Source of the DNA: Mycobacterium arosiense ATCC BAA-1401 = DSM 45069
GTDB lineage: Bacteria > Actinomycetota > Actinomycetes > Mycobacteriales > Mycobacteriaceae
Length of the DNA stretch: 64,000 bases
Direction of reading: 5' to 3'
Assembly: GCF_002086125.1 (NCBI RefSeq)
Contig: NZ_MVHG01000002.1
Span: forward strand, 74,702-138,701
A model generated the notes under the pieces. That model saw only the letters and a list, made by a program, of their open reading frames with translations. It searched no databases and was not told where the DNA came from. The position numbers and the translations under genes are program-made. Shown here one piece after another: positions 1-8,871 of the stretch; the stretch's first letter is position 1, and the number at the start of each line of letters is the position of its first letter.

Positions 1-49
1 GCCGACAAGTGTCGCAGCGCTTTGTCAGACGTGCGGGCGCATCCGCTGG

Positions 50-2128
50 CTACCCGGCCGGACGTGTCCACGTCCGGGTTACCGGATCGCATTGCAGCAG
101 GTAGCCGTCGCTGGAGGTGCTCATGGCGAACACCGAGGTGCCCGGCCGGTCGCAGGAGCTGCCCGCGGCGTGCACGCCCATCGTGATCGGCGCTTTGGCC
201 CAGCTGCTGCCCTCGCAGACGATCTGCTCGTTGTTGGTCGGGTCGTAGGCCACCTTGCCGACGTCGCTGCACAGCCCGCCGAGCACCGGCGGCGCCGGGG
301 CGGACGCGGTGGTCGAGGCGTTGATGACCTGGGTTGGATCGCCCAGCGCGACGTTCGCGGGCGCAACGCCCGCCCGGGTGGCCACCACCGGCACCCGCAC
401 CACCGCCCCCTGGGCGCCGCACTCGTTGGTCAGCACGGTCTCGGTCTCCGTGCCGCGCAGCGTGCCGTCCGCCTGCGGCGCCAGCGACCAGGCGATGGTC
501 TCCTGCTGGGTGGCCAGCACCTGCCCGTTGGGCTGAGTGCAGCCCACCCGCTGCTGCACGGGCGCACCCTGCCAGTAGCCGGCCACGAAGCGCAGGGTGT
601 CGGTCTGTCCGCCATCGGTGGTGTTGGCCACCTGGTGGCTGGCGTCGTCCAGCTGGGTGCCGGTGGCCGCGCATCCGTTGGTGGTGCACACCGACCGGAA
701 GGCCCACCAGCTGGTGGCGGCCCCGCCGTGCCGGATCGAGATGCCGTTGGTGGTGCGCTTGGCCTGGTCGTAGGCCAGCCGGTACGTCCCGTTGAGCGCC
801 GGCCCGCCCGCGGTGGGTGCGGCGCCGGCGGCGGGCGCGGAGGGTTTGGAGGCGAGCGCCGGATTGCTCGGCGGCGTGTCGGGGGAGAAGGAATAGAGGA
901 TCGACCAGGTCGCCGCGACGGCGATGAGCACCGCACACACCAGCGCGGTCGCCCATCGGGTTTTCGCCGAAAAGCGATGCCCCAGAACGGCAATGACGCC
1001 GCCGGGCCCGCGCCGCTGATGCTCCGTGGCTACGTCGGCGCGGGGCGCGACGCCGCGACCCGCCCCGGAGACGGCACCGAACGACTCGCTGACGGCGGCG
1101 GCGAACGCGCGGCACCGCTCGAACCTGTCCTCGGGCCGCTTGGCCAGCGCCCGGTCGAACACGTCGTCGAGCTGGGCCAGATCGGGGCGGAAATCGCTGA
1201 GCCGCGGCGGTTTTTCGTGCAGATGCTGGCTGATCACCGCGATCGGGTTGGAATGCTGAAACGGCGGCGCCCCGGTGAGAAGGTGGAAAGCCGTTGCGGC
1301 CAAAGCGTATTGATCGGCGCGGCCGTCGATGGGCGAACCCGTCAGCTGCTCGGGTGCGGCGTACGCAACCGTTCCGACGGCGACGTTGGTCTCGGTGATC
1401 CCGCTGATGTCGCCCAGGTGGCGCGCGACGCCGAAGTCCGCCAACAGGATTCGCCGCACCCCCTCTTCGGGATGGGTGAGCAGGATGTTGGCCGGCTTGA
1501 CGTCGCGGTGCAGCAGGCCACGGTCGTGGGCGTAGTCGAGCGCGCCCGCCACCGCTTGCACGATGGCGCACACCTCGTGGATTCCCATCCCCTCAGCGTG
1601 GTTCTCCTTGACCAGCCGGGAGGCGTCGGTGCCCTCGACGTAGTCCATCGAAATCCACAGGTGCCCGTTGAATTCACCCCGGTCGTGCACGCCCACGATG
1701 TGCGGGTGCCACAGCGTCGCGGCGAGATCGGCTTCGCGGTTGAACCTTTCGCGAAACTCGGGGTCGGCGGTCACCGCCTCGGCCAGGACCTTGATCACGT
1801 CGCGGCGCGGCAGCCGGGGATGCAACGCCAGGTAAACCTCGGCCATGCCGCCGGCACCGAGCTGCCGCAAAATCGTGTAGCCGGCGAATGCTGCACCGTT
1901 GCCCACCGCACGGCGCTGCCCGCTGGACTCGTTGAGCTGTTGCGCGACGGCGGGTTCCACGTTGGGGGCGGAATCGACCGGTGGTATCCGACGGAACAGC
2001 TGCCCGATCGGCATGGCGGGCAACGAGCGAAAGCCCGCGCGCAATGCCTCCCGGGCCTGTCGCGGGCCCAGCCGTCGCCCGGCGCCGATGCGCCGGGTAG
2101 TTCCCCTGTGCTCGTTCATCAATGCCAT
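50..2128 (-). CDS. PknF/PknJ-type transmembrane serine/threonine protein kinase
   Basis: Eukaryotic-like receptor kinase that phosphorylates proteins on Ser/Thr from the inner face of the membrane. From the ATG at 2128 (about 692 aa), the kinase domain spans about residues 80-350. It has a Gly-rich loop (LGAGGMAEV), the ATP lysine in DVIKVL, an HRDVKPAN catalytic loop (RD kinase) and DFG. One membrane segment lies at about 392-414, followed by a Pro/Ala linker and an exported domain of about 270 residues with several cysteines. Sequence and domain order match mycobacterial PknF. An open frame continues upstream to 2335, but a G-rich stretch just before 2128 (serving ATG 2128 or 2119) supports the shorter start. 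About 80 residues precede the kinase, more than in M. tuberculosis PknF. It diverges from an FHA-containing ABC exporter, whose M. tuberculosis counterpart Rv1747 is a PknF substrate. Confidence 0.9.
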   Translation of the reverse strand: MALMNEHRGTTRRIGAGRRLGPRQAREALRAGFRSLPAMPIGQLFRRIPPVDSAPNVEPAVAQQLNESSGQRRAVGNGAAFAGYTILRQLGAGGMAEVYLALHPRLPRRDVIKVLAEAVTADPEFRERFNREADLAATLWHPHIVGVHDRGEFNGHLWISMDYVEGTDASRLVKENHAEGMGIHEVCAIVQAVAGALDYAHDRGLLHRDVKPANILLTHPEEGVRRILLADFGVARHLGDISGITETNVAVGTVAYAAPEQLTGSPIDGRADQYALAATAFHLLTGAPPFQHSNPIAVISQHLHEKPPRLSDFRPDLAQLDDVFDRALAKRPEDRFERCRAFAAAVSESFGAVSGAGRGVAPRADVATEHQRRGPGGVIAVLGHRFSAKTRWATALVCAVLIAVAATWSILYSFSPDTPPSNPALASKPSAPAAGAAPTAGGPALNGTYRLAYDQAKRTTNGISIRHGGAATSWWAFRSVCTTNGCAATGTQLDDASHQVANTTDGGQTDTLRFVAGYWQGAPVQQRVGCTQPNGQVLATQQETIAWSLAPQADGTLRGTETETVLTNECGAQGAVVRVPVVATRAGVAPANVALGDPTQVINASTTASAPAPPVLGGLCSDVGKVAYDPTNNEQIVCEGSSWAKAPITMGVHAAGSSCDRPGTSVFAMSTSSDGYLLQCDPVTRTWTRPAG

Positions 2129-2427
2129 GCCCCCCGTTTTCCGGCACCGCCCCCGGTGTCGCCGCACTGTGATGCGGGTCGCTGCCTTCCGGGCGTACGC
2201 ACCGCGAATGGGCCCTCCACTTGGTCTCGTTGCGTACCGGCACAACGGTGTGCTCGACGCGCTCCCACGCAACGCTCCCTTTCGCCTCTGTTGTTCGAAT
2301 AATGCCGCACGCCAGTAGGCGATTCGTCTCAGCAAGCTATGAAAGGGCTATGAGTGGCCGAATCGAGACAAAGGGAAGTCACAGCTGGCTCCAATAGAGC
2401 GCACTGCCGATGCTGGTCGATACTTGA
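2129..2427. promoter_or_regulatory. Divergent intergenic region between kinase and FHA-ABC exporter genes
   Basis: About 300 bases separate the two start codons and must carry both promoters. The stretch is less GC-rich than its surroundings near 2330-2410. It contains a short direct repeat (GCTATGA, twice, near 2335-2357) and related GATTCG/GAATCG words flanking it. No clear -35/-10 pair could be assigned. The minus-strand open frame running through its right part looks like read-through rather than coding. Confidence 0.4.
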
Positions 2428-5187
2428 GTGGTGACTCGACCCGCCCCGCCCATCCTGACAATCCGGCATGACGGGTCCCAACGATCCTTCGCGGCCGGCC
2501 ACGAAGTGGTCGTCGGGCGCGACGCGCAGGCCGACGTGCGCATCGCCGATCCGCGGATTTCCCGCGCGCATCTGATCCTGCGGTTCGATCAGGGCCGGTG
2601 GCTGGCAATCGACAACGGCTCGCTGAACGGGACCTACCTCAATGGCTACCGGATGCCGGTGGTCGACATCCACGACGGGCAGAGCATTCACATCGGAAAC
2701 CCGCAGGGGCCGCGCCTGACCTTTGCCATCGGGCCACAGCAGGGCCATGCCGGCCTGCCGCCACGGACCAGGCCGAGTCACGACTCCGGGCCGCCGACGC
2801 TGGGGTGGAATGCGCTTGCCGAGCAAACGAATCCGACGCATCCGCCGCGGCCCCCGCAAGGCCGGCCCGGCGGCCAGAACAGGGGCTCGGCCCGCGGCGG
2901 GCCGCCGGGTGCGCCGTCGCGCCCGGTCCCACCCCGGCAGCCGGCGAGGCCGCCGAGCGCACCCCCGCATCAGCCGACGGTGCCGCCCCGCCAGGCGCCA
3001 CCGCCCCGCGTATTACCGCCACCGGCGCCGCGCGGCGTCCCGCCCGAGGAGCGGACCGTCATCGACCCGGGCTCACCGGCAAGGCTGCAGGTCGCGCCGC
3101 CCGCGGCGGGCGAAACCGAGGCTCCACGACAGCCATCCGTAACGCCCGCAGCGGAATTCACCGTGATCGACGCCAAGACGGCCGACGTGTCGAACCTGGC
3201 GACGCGTTTTGTGAAACTGCTCTCGCCGCGCGCGTCCTCGGCCGCGGGCACCGTCGGCGCCATGACGATCGGCCGCGCCGCCGAGAACGACATCGTCGTC
3301 TCCGATGTGTTGGTGTCCCGTCAGCACGCCACCCTGGTGCCCACCCAGCTGGGCACCGAGATCCGCGACAACAGCGTCAACGGAACGTTCGTCAACGGCA
3401 CCCGGGTCGGCTCGGCCATCCTGTCCGAGGACGACATCGTCACCATCGGCAACGTCGACCTGGTGTTCCGCGACGGCACCCTGACCGAACGCGGTGACGC
3501 CGGCACCCGCACCGGCGGCCTCGAGGTGCGCGACGTCACCTACGCCGTCGACAACGGCAAGCAGTTGCTGGACGACATCTCGCTGACCGCGCGACCCGGG
3601 ACGCTGACCGCCGTGATCGGCGGTTCGGGCGCCGGGAAGAGCACGCTGGCAAGGCTGATCGCCGGTTACACCACCCCGACGTCGGGCTCGGTTACGTTCG
3701 AGGGACACAACATTCACGCCGAGTACGCATCCCTGCGCAGCAGGATCGGCATTGTTCCGCAAGACGACGTGGTGCATCGCCAGCTGACCATCAACCAGGC
3801 GCTGGGCTACGCCGCCGAGCTGCGGCTGCCGCCCGACACCAGCAAGGCGGACCGCGCGAAGGTCGTCGCCCAGGTACTCGAGGAACTCGACCTGACCAAG
3901 CACGCCGACACCCGCGTCGAGAAGCTATCGGGCGGGCAGCGCAAACGCGCCTCGGTGGCGCTCGAGCTGCTGACCGGGCCGTCACTGCTGATCCTCGACG
4001 AGCCGACCTCGGGGCTGGATCCCGCGCTGGACTTGCAGGTCATGACCATGCTGCGCCAGTTGGCCGATGCCGGCCGGGTGGTGCTGGTGGTGACGCACTC
4101 GCTGTCCTACCTCGACGTCTGCGACCAGGTGCTGCTGATGGCCCCGGGCGGCAAGACGGCCTACTGCGGCGCGCCCGACCAGATCGGTGGGGCGATGGGC
4201 ACCACCAACTGGGCGAAAATCTTCACCCAGGTCGGCGCCGACCCCGAAGAAGCCAACCGTCGATTCGTGGAGCGCAGCGAGGCCCAGAAACGGCCGCAGC
4301 GGTACCTGCCGGACAAGACTGACGAGCCGAGCAGCCTCGGGGAGCCGGTTCACACCAGCGTGCGCCGCCAAATTTCGACGATCGCCCGGCGTCAGGTCCG
4401 CCTGGTGATCGCCGACCGCGCCTACTTCGTCTTCCTGGCCCTGCTGCCGTTCATTTTGGGCTCGCTGTCGCTGACGGTGCCGGGCAGCAACGGATTTCAC
4501 CTTCCCGCGCCGAACGCGGGGACACCCGACGAAGCCGCGCAGATACTGGCCCTGCTGATGCCGGCGGCGGCATTCATGGGCACCGCTCTGACAATTCGCG
4601 ACCTGGTGGGCGAACGCGCCATCTTCCAGCGCGAGCAGGCGGTGGGTTTGTCGACCACCGCCTACCTGCTTGCCAAGAGCGCGGTGTTCTGCGGGTTCGC
4701 GATACTGCAGTCGGCGATCGTCACCGCGATCGTGGTGATCGGCAAGAGCGCCCCGACGCGCGGCACGGTGCTGTTCGGCCACTCGACCGTCGGGGCCACC
4801 GTCGAATTGTTCGCCACCGTCGCGGCGACGTGCGTCGCCTCGGCCATTCTGGGCCTGGCGATTTCGTCGCTGGTGCGCTCCAGCGAGCAGATCATGCCGC
4901 TGTTCGTGGTGGCGGTGATGGCGCAGTTGGTGCTGTGCGGCGGAATGGTGCCGGTGACCGGCCGCCCCGGTTTGAACCAGCTGTCGTGGGCCATGCCGGC
5001 ACGCTGGGGCTACGCCGCGGCCTCGTCGACGGTGGATCTGCGTCACCTGGTGCCCGACACCCTGCTGTCCCAGGACCGGTTCTGGCAGCACACGCCGAAG
5101 GTCTGGCTGCTCGACATGGGCATGCTGGCCGCGCTGTCGATCTTCTACGCCGGCTTCGTGCGATGGAAAATCCGGTTGCGACGGTAG
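2428..5187 (+). CDS. ABC exporter with two FHA domains (Rv1747 family)
   Basis: Fused ATP-binding and permease half-transporter of 919 aa with two phosphothreonine-binding FHA domains. FHA1 lies at about residues 10-100 (GRDAQADVRI, ISRAHL, NGSLNGTYLNG). A Pro/Arg-rich disordered linker covers about 105-235. FHA2 lies at about 255-345 (SRQHATL, NGTFVNGT). The ABC domain follows at about 365-600 with Walker A GGSGAGKST, signature LSGGQRKRAS and Walker B LLILDEP. An ABC2-type membrane domain with about six helices covers 660-915. Order and sequence match M. tuberculosis Rv1747, which exports cell-envelope lipoglycan material and is controlled by PknF phosphorylation of its FHA region. Start is GTG 2428 or the adjacent GTG 2431; no good ribosome site separates them. 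In M. tuberculosis it is co-oriented with pknF; here the two diverge. Confidence 0.93.
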   Translation: MVTRPAPPILTIRHDGSQRSFAAGHEVVVGRDAQADVRIADPRISRAHLILRFDQGRWLAIDNGSLNGTYLNGYRMPVVDIHDGQSIHIGNPQGPRLTFAIGPQQGHAGLPPRTRPSHDSGPPTLGWNALAEQTNPTHPPRPPQGRPGGQNRGSARGGPPGAPSRPVPPRQPARPPSAPPHQPTVPPRQAPPPRVLPPPAPRGVPPEERTVIDPGSPARLQVAPPAAGETEAPRQPSVTPAAEFTVIDAKTADVSNLATRFVKLLSPRASSAAGTVGAMTIGRAAENDIVVSDVLVSRQHATLVPTQLGTEIRDNSVNGTFVNGTRVGSAILSEDDIVTIGNVDLVFRDGTLTERGDAGTRTGGLEVRDVTYAVDNGKQLLDDISLTARPGTLTAVIGGSGAGKSTLARLIAGYTTPTSGSVTFEGHNIHAEYASLRSRIGIVPQDDVVHRQLTINQALGYAAELRLPPDTSKADRAKVVAQVLEELDLTKHADTRVEKLSGGQRKRASVALELLTGPSLLILDEPTSGLDPALDLQVMTMLRQLADAGRVVLVVTHSLSYLDVCDQVLLMAPGGKTAYCGAPDQIGGAMGTTNWAKIFTQVGADPEEANRRFVERSEAQKRPQRYLPDKTDEPSSLGEPVHTSVRRQISTIARRQVRLVIADRAYFVFLALLPFILGSLSLTVPGSNGFHLPAPNAGTPDEAAQILALLMPAAAFMGTALTIRDLVGERAIFQREQAVGLSTTAYLLAKSAVFCGFAILQSAIVTAIVVIGKSAPTRGTVLFGHSTVGATVELFATVAATCVASAILGLAISSLVRSSEQIMPLFVVAVMAQLVLCGGMVPVTGRPGLNQLSWAMPARWGYAAASSTVDLRHLVPDTLLSQDRFWQHTPKVWLLDMGMLAALSIFYAGFVRWKIRLRR

Positions 5188-5217
5188 CCGATCGCCCCGC
5201 GGCGGTAGGGTGACACC

Positions 5218-5748
5218 ATTCACCCGCCGAAGCACGAGACGTTCGACTTGGTGGCCCGCACGAACACCGACCCCAAGGGCATCGTGCGGACCGTCGACGA
5301 GTATGCCGTGCACCCGTGGGGCCTCTACATCGCCCGGCCCACTCCGGGCCGCGCGCAGTTTCATTACCTCGAGTCGTGGCTGCTGCCGTCGTTGGGATTG
5401 CGCGCCACGGTGTTTCACTTCAATCCCGGGCATGAACGCGACCTCGATTACTACCTGGATGTGGGCGAATATCTTCCCGGCCCCACGGCGTGGCGTTCCG
5501 AAGATCACTACCTGGACATCGAGGTCCGCACCGGCGTCAGGGCGGAACTCACCGACGTCGACGAGCTGCTGGACGCCGTCCGCCACGGGTTGCTGACCCC
5601 CGAGGTCGCCGCCCGCGCGGTGCGGCGCGCGGTGGCCGGCATCGACGGGCTGGCCCGCCACGGCTATGACCTATCCCGCTGGCTGGGACAGCATGGCATG
5701 GAGTTGACCTGGCGCGGGCGCGCCGGCTCGCCGGAGGAGCTGTCGTGA
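5218..5748 (+). CDS. DUF402 (FomD-like) domain protein, first gene of a repair-type operon
   Basis: Small soluble protein with a DUF402 fold, a family related to nucleotide/phosphonate hydrolases such as FomD. Visible motifs are FHYLESWLLP, FHFNPGHERDLDYYLDVG and a second acidic strand DHYLDIEV, whose Asp/Glu residues form the expected metal site. The conserved N-terminus (HPPKHETFDLVARTNTDPKG) lies upstream of the first usual start codon (TTG 5248, GTG 5251). In-frame ATT 5218 sits five bases after an AGGGTG ribosome site, so initiation at ATT is proposed, giving about 176 aa. The stop overlaps the next gene by four bases (GTGA), so translation is probably coupled to the DNA ligase. Specific substrate unknown. 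Confidence 0.75.
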   Translation: MHPPKHETFDLVARTNTDPKGIVRTVDEYAVHPWGLYIARPTPGRAQFHYLESWLLPSLGLRATVFHFNPGHERDLDYYLDVGEYLPGPTAWRSEDHYLDIEVRTGVRAELTDVDELLDAVRHGLLTPEVAARAVRRAVAGIDGLARHGYDLSRWLGQHGMELTWRGRAGSPEELS

Positions 5749-6743
5749 CGGACTTCGCCGGACTGCCTGCCGCGGTGCGCGCGGCCCTGCACGACGAGCC
5801 CGTGCCGGACTGGCGGGCGCCGACCCTGGCCACCCTCACCGAGGATCGGTTCTGCGATCCGCACTGGATATTCGAGCGCAAGTTCGACGGCATGCGTTGC
5901 CTGGCGTTTCGCGACGGCGATCGGATACGGCTGTTGTCGCGAAATCGTCAGCCGCTCAACGGAACCTACCCGGAGTTGGTCGATGCGCTCGCGGCCCAGC
6001 GCGCCACTCGCTTCGTCCTGGACGGCGAGGTGGTGGCGTTCCAGGGCCGCCGGACCAGCTTCGCCCGGTTGCAGGGCCGGCTGGGCATCACCGACCCCGA
6101 GCTGGCCCGCGCGTCCCCGGTGCGTGTTTTCTACTATGTTTTCGACCTGCTGCATCTTGACGGAAAATCCACCGTGGAGGTGCCACTGCTGTGGCGTAAG
6201 AGGTTGCTGCGCAAGGCAATCGATTTCGCTGACCCGCTGCGCTACGCCCAGCACCGGGTCGAGGACGGTATCGCCGCCTACCAGGCGGCGTGTGGGCGCG
6301 GCGACGAAGGGGTGATCGCCAAACTGGCCGGCTCGACCTACGAGAGCGGGCGCTCGCGGGCTTGGCTGAAGTTCAAATGCGTGCGCGACCAGGAATTCGT
6401 GGTGGGTGGCTACACCGGCCCGAAGGGCAGCCGAGTGGAGTTAGGCGCGTTGCTGCTGGGGTACTACCAGGGCGATGACTTGCGCTATGCCGGCAAGGTG
6501 GGCACCGGTTTCGACGACGCCACGCTGCACCGCTTGCACGAGCGGCTGTCCGCGCTCGCGCAAGACGCATCGCCGTTCGTACGGGGCTCGGTGCGCGAAG
6601 CCGGCGCCCATTGGGTTCGCCCCGAGATGGTGGTCGAGATCGGATTCACCGAGTGGACCCGCGACGGAAAGCTCCGCCACCCACGCTATCTCGGTATGCG
6701 CACCGATAAGGATGCCACCGAAGTGGTCAGGGAGACACGCTGA
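5745..6743 (+). CDS. ATP-dependent DNA ligase, stand-alone LigD-type ligase domain
   Basis: Seals nicks using ATP through a lysyl-AMP intermediate. The 332 aa hold only a LigD-type adenylation domain plus OB fold. Motif I is FERKFDGMR (nucleophilic Lys at about 47), motif III DGEVVAF, IIIa YVFDLLHLDG, IV EGVIAK and V WLKFKC. The OB fold follows with VGGYTGPKGSR and YAGKVGTGF. The polymerase and nuclease domains of full LigD are absent, and the polymerase is encoded by the next gene, which starts within this stop codon (TGATG). Mycobacterial LigC proteins have the same split architecture and act with Prim-PolC in short-gap excision repair or backup end joining. I do not assign a symbol because several LigC/LigD paralogues exist. 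Confidence 0.92.
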   Translation: MTDFAGLPAAVRAALHDEPVPDWRAPTLATLTEDRFCDPHWIFERKFDGMRCLAFRDGDRIRLLSRNRQPLNGTYPELVDALAAQRATRFVLDGEVVAFQGRRTSFARLQGRLGITDPELARASPVRVFYYVFDLLHLDGKSTVEVPLLWRKRLLRKAIDFADPLRYAQHRVEDGIAAYQAACGRGDEGVIAKLAGSTYESGRSRAWLKFKCVRDQEFVVGGYTGPKGSRVELGALLLGYYQGDDLRYAGKVGTGFDDATLHRLHERLSALAQDASPFVRGSVREAGAHWVRPEMVVEIGFTEWTRDGKLRHPRYLGMRTDKDATEVVRETR

Positions 6744-7633
6744 TGCCCCGCGTTGAGGTGGAGATCACCCACCCGGACCGCGTGATGTTCCCCGACGACG
6801 GGATCACCAAGCAGGACCTGGCCGACTACTACGGCCAGGTCGCCGACGTTATGCTGTCGCACCTGAAGGGCCGGGCGCTGACCGTGCAGCGGTTCCCGCG
6901 CGGCATCGGCGAAAAGGGTTTCGTGCAGCAGGATTTCGCCGATACGCTCCCCGATTGGATGAGCGCGGTCGAGGTCGGAAAAGAGGGCGGCACACTGGTG
7001 CATCCGCTGGCCGAACGCCCGGAAGCGCTGCGCTGGTTGGCCAACCAAAATTGCATAACCCTACATGTTTGGCAGTCGCGGCAATCCAACTTGCACAATC
7101 CCGACCGGTTGGTCTTCGATCTCGACCCGTCTGACGCCGATTTCGCGGTGGTGCGGGCGACCGCTCGCACGGTGGCCGACGTGCTCGATGACCTGGGGCT
7201 GGCGCGCTACCTGCAGACCACCGGATCTCGCGGGCTGCACGTGGTGGTGCCCTTACGCGCCGAGGCCGACTTCGATACGGTGCGGCAATTCGCCCGGGAC
7301 GTCGCCGAAGTCGTCGCCGCCGAGGACGACGCGCACCGCACCGTCCAGGCCCGCAAAGACAAGCGCGATGGTCGCATCTACCTGGACGTCATGCGCAACG
7401 CCTACGCGCAGACCGCCGTCGCGCCGTACTCGGTGCGGGCCCGCGCCGGGGCGCCGGTGGCCACCCCGCTGCGGTGGGACGAACTGGACGCGCGCGGTCT
7501 GCGGGCGGATCGGTTCAGCATCCGCGATGTTCCCCGACGCCTCGCCGCACACGGTGACCCGTGGGCAGGCATGTTCCGCCACGCGCGCTCGCTGACCGGC
7601 CCCCTCGAACGATTGGCGAAACTTCGTGCCTGA
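6743..7633 (+). CDS. LigD-type DNA polymerase/primase (PolDom, Prim-PolC-like)
   Basis: Archaeo-eukaryotic primase-fold polymerase of 296 aa that adds (ribo)nucleotides at short gaps or ends. The catalytic metal motif is DLDPSDADF. The nucleotide-binding segment is TGSRGLHVVVPL with its histidine, and the distal conserved block is VAPYSVRARAGAPVATPL. The N-terminal HPDRVMFPDDGITKQDLADYY is typical of LigD polymerase domains. There is no attached ligase or phosphoesterase. It overlaps the upstream ligase by one base and the downstream glycosylase by eight, so the three should be made in step. Likely role: gap filling before the partner ligase seals; whether Ku is involved cannot be judged here. 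Confidence 0.9.
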   Translation: MPRVEVEITHPDRVMFPDDGITKQDLADYYGQVADVMLSHLKGRALTVQRFPRGIGEKGFVQQDFADTLPDWMSAVEVGKEGGTLVHPLAERPEALRWLANQNCITLHVWQSRQSNLHNPDRLVFDLDPSDADFAVVRATARTVADVLDDLGLARYLQTTGSRGLHVVVPLRAEADFDTVRQFARDVAEVVAAEDDAHRTVQARKDKRDGRIYLDVMRNAYAQTAVAPYSVRARAGAPVATPLRWDELDARGLRADRFSIRDVPRRLAAHGDPWAGMFRHARSLTGPLERLAKLRA

Positions 7634-8411
7634 ACTGCCGGATGTCGAAGGTTTCCGGCGCGAGCTCGCCAAAACTCTGCCCCGCCGCAGGATCGAACGC
7701 GTAGACGTCCGCGACCCCGGCGTCTTGCGTAACGCCCCCGCCGCCGCGCTCGCCCGGCGACTGGCCGGGCACCGCTTCGGTGCGCCGCGCCGGCAGGGCA
7801 AATGGCTGATACTGCCGACCGACGGCCCGACGCTGCTGATCCACAGTGGCATGACCGGACGCCCGTACTACGCCGAGTCCGGCGCCGAGCCGGAAAAGTA
7901 TGAGCGGCTGGTGGTGTCGCTCGATCGAGGCGAACTGCGCTATGCCGACCTGCGCAAGCTGCGCGGGGTGTGGCTGGCCGACGATCCTGACGACATTGCG
8001 CACGTCACCGGTGCACAGGGCCCCGATGCGCTGGGGCTGGCACTGCGCGAGTTCCGCGACGCGCTGGCCTCGCGATCGGCACGATCACGGCAGCTGAAGC
8101 CCGCGCTGATGGACCAGTCGGTGATCGCCGGGCTCGGCAATCTGCTGACCGACGAGATCTGTTGGCGGGCCAAAGTCCGGCCCACCCTTCCGATTACGGA
8201 GCTGGACGGCGATGACGTGAAGGCCCTGCACCGCGCGATGACGCAGGTGCTGCGGACCGCGGTGCGGCATGGCCGGGTGCCGGGCCTGCCCCGCTGGCTG
8301 ACCGGCGTGCGTGACGAACCGGACCCGCACTGCCCACGCTGTGGCACCCGGCTCAAACGCGCCCGGGTAGGTGGCCGCGCGACGCTGTGGTGTCCGCACT
8401 GCCAGCCCTAG
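7626..8411 (+). CDS. Fpg/Nei-family DNA glycosylase/AP lyase
   Basis: Bifunctional base-excision enzyme of 261 aa. The N-terminus PELPDVEG supplies the catalytic Pro2 and Glu3. A conserved lysine lies in RRQGKWLIL. The helix-two-turn-helix region (QSVIAGLGNLLTDEICW) binds DNA. The C-terminal zinc finger is complete (CPRC, 16 residues, CPHC). It starts at GTG 7626 inside the polymerase gene, so it belongs to the same operon. The sequence is closer to generic actinobacterial Fpg/Nei-like proteins than to canonical MutM, so substrate choice (8-oxoG, oxidised pyrimidines or other) is open. Its position implies a pathway in one operon: glycosylase/lyase cut, gap fill, seal. Confidence 0.9.
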   Translation: MPELPDVEGFRRELAKTLPRRRIERVDVRDPGVLRNAPAAALARRLAGHRFGAPRRQGKWLILPTDGPTLLIHSGMTGRPYYAESGAEPEKYERLVVSLDRGELRYADLRKLRGVWLADDPDDIAHVTGAQGPDALGLALREFRDALASRSARSRQLKPALMDQSVIAGLGNLLTDEICWRAKVRPTLPITELDGDDVKALHRAMTQVLRTAVRHGRVPGLPRWLTGVRDEPDPHCPRCGTRLKRARVGGRATLWCPHCQP

Positions 8412-8427
8412 GGCAAACGATCTGGCC

Positions 8428-8439
8428 GCCCGATCGGGC
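8428..8439. repeat. 12-bp perfect palindrome between fpg-like and secreted-protein genes
   Basis: GCCCGATCGGGC is fully self-complementary and lies nine bases before the ATG at 8448, in a gap of only 36 bases. It could be an operator or part of a hairpin after the repair operon. At this GC content a 12-mer palindrome can also arise by chance. Confidence 0.35.
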
Positions 8440-8447
8440 TGGCTGTA

Positions 8448-8864
8448 ATGTCAGCGGCTATGAGCTGCAAAGGCCGCCGGCTGTTGCCGATCGCCGCCGT
8501 GACCGCCATCGCCGTTCTGAATCCGGCAACGGCACGGGCGGATCTGCACAACATCACCTATCGGGCCAGGATCGACGGCGTCACGACCGGGAGCCAGGCC
8601 ACCTTCGTGATCAACGGCGGTCAGACGAACACGGCCGGGCTGAGCTCGATGCCCGGCAACGCGTTCGAGGCCGACACCGTGTTGCCCGACCCGCAGCAAG
8701 CCGGCATGCGCATAGTGCTGCGCTTCCCGTATGCGGCGAACGTGCACTGCGAAATCGACGTGGACGACAACGTTTTCGTCCAGACCGACCAGATGGTCAG
8801 GCCGGTCGCAGGGAGTGCCGACCCCAACAACGGGGCGCTGCAGTGCGGCGCACCCCTGCCCTAG
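8448..8864 (+). CDS. Small secreted mycobacterial protein of unknown function
   Basis: 138 aa with a Sec signal peptide: basic MSCKGRR, hydrophobic LLPIAAVTAIAVL, then a probable AxA cleavage at TARA-DLHN near residue 31. The mature part (about 107 aa) looks like a compact beta-rich domain (ITYRARIDGV, ATFVINGG, RIVLRFPYAANVHCEIDVDDN) with two cysteines that could form a disulphide. It resembles the small exported proteins common in mycobacteria, and no catalytic motif is seen. ATG 8448 and ATG 8460 are both possible starts; the signal peptide works from either. It converges on coaE with a seven-base gap. Confidence 0.75.
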   Translation: MSAAMSCKGRRLLPIAAVTAIAVLNPATARADLHNITYRARIDGVTTGSQATFVINGGQTNTAGLSSMPGNAFEADTVLPDPQQAGMRIVLRFPYAANVHCEIDVDDNVFVQTDQMVRPVAGSADPNNGALQCGAPLP

Positions 8865-8871
8865 GCGCGCG

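Noticed and set aside
92..2302. 736-aa plus-strand open frame opposite the kinase gene
   Set aside because: Arg/Gly-rich translation with no domain; it is the antisense shadow of the kinase, whose motifs are intact.
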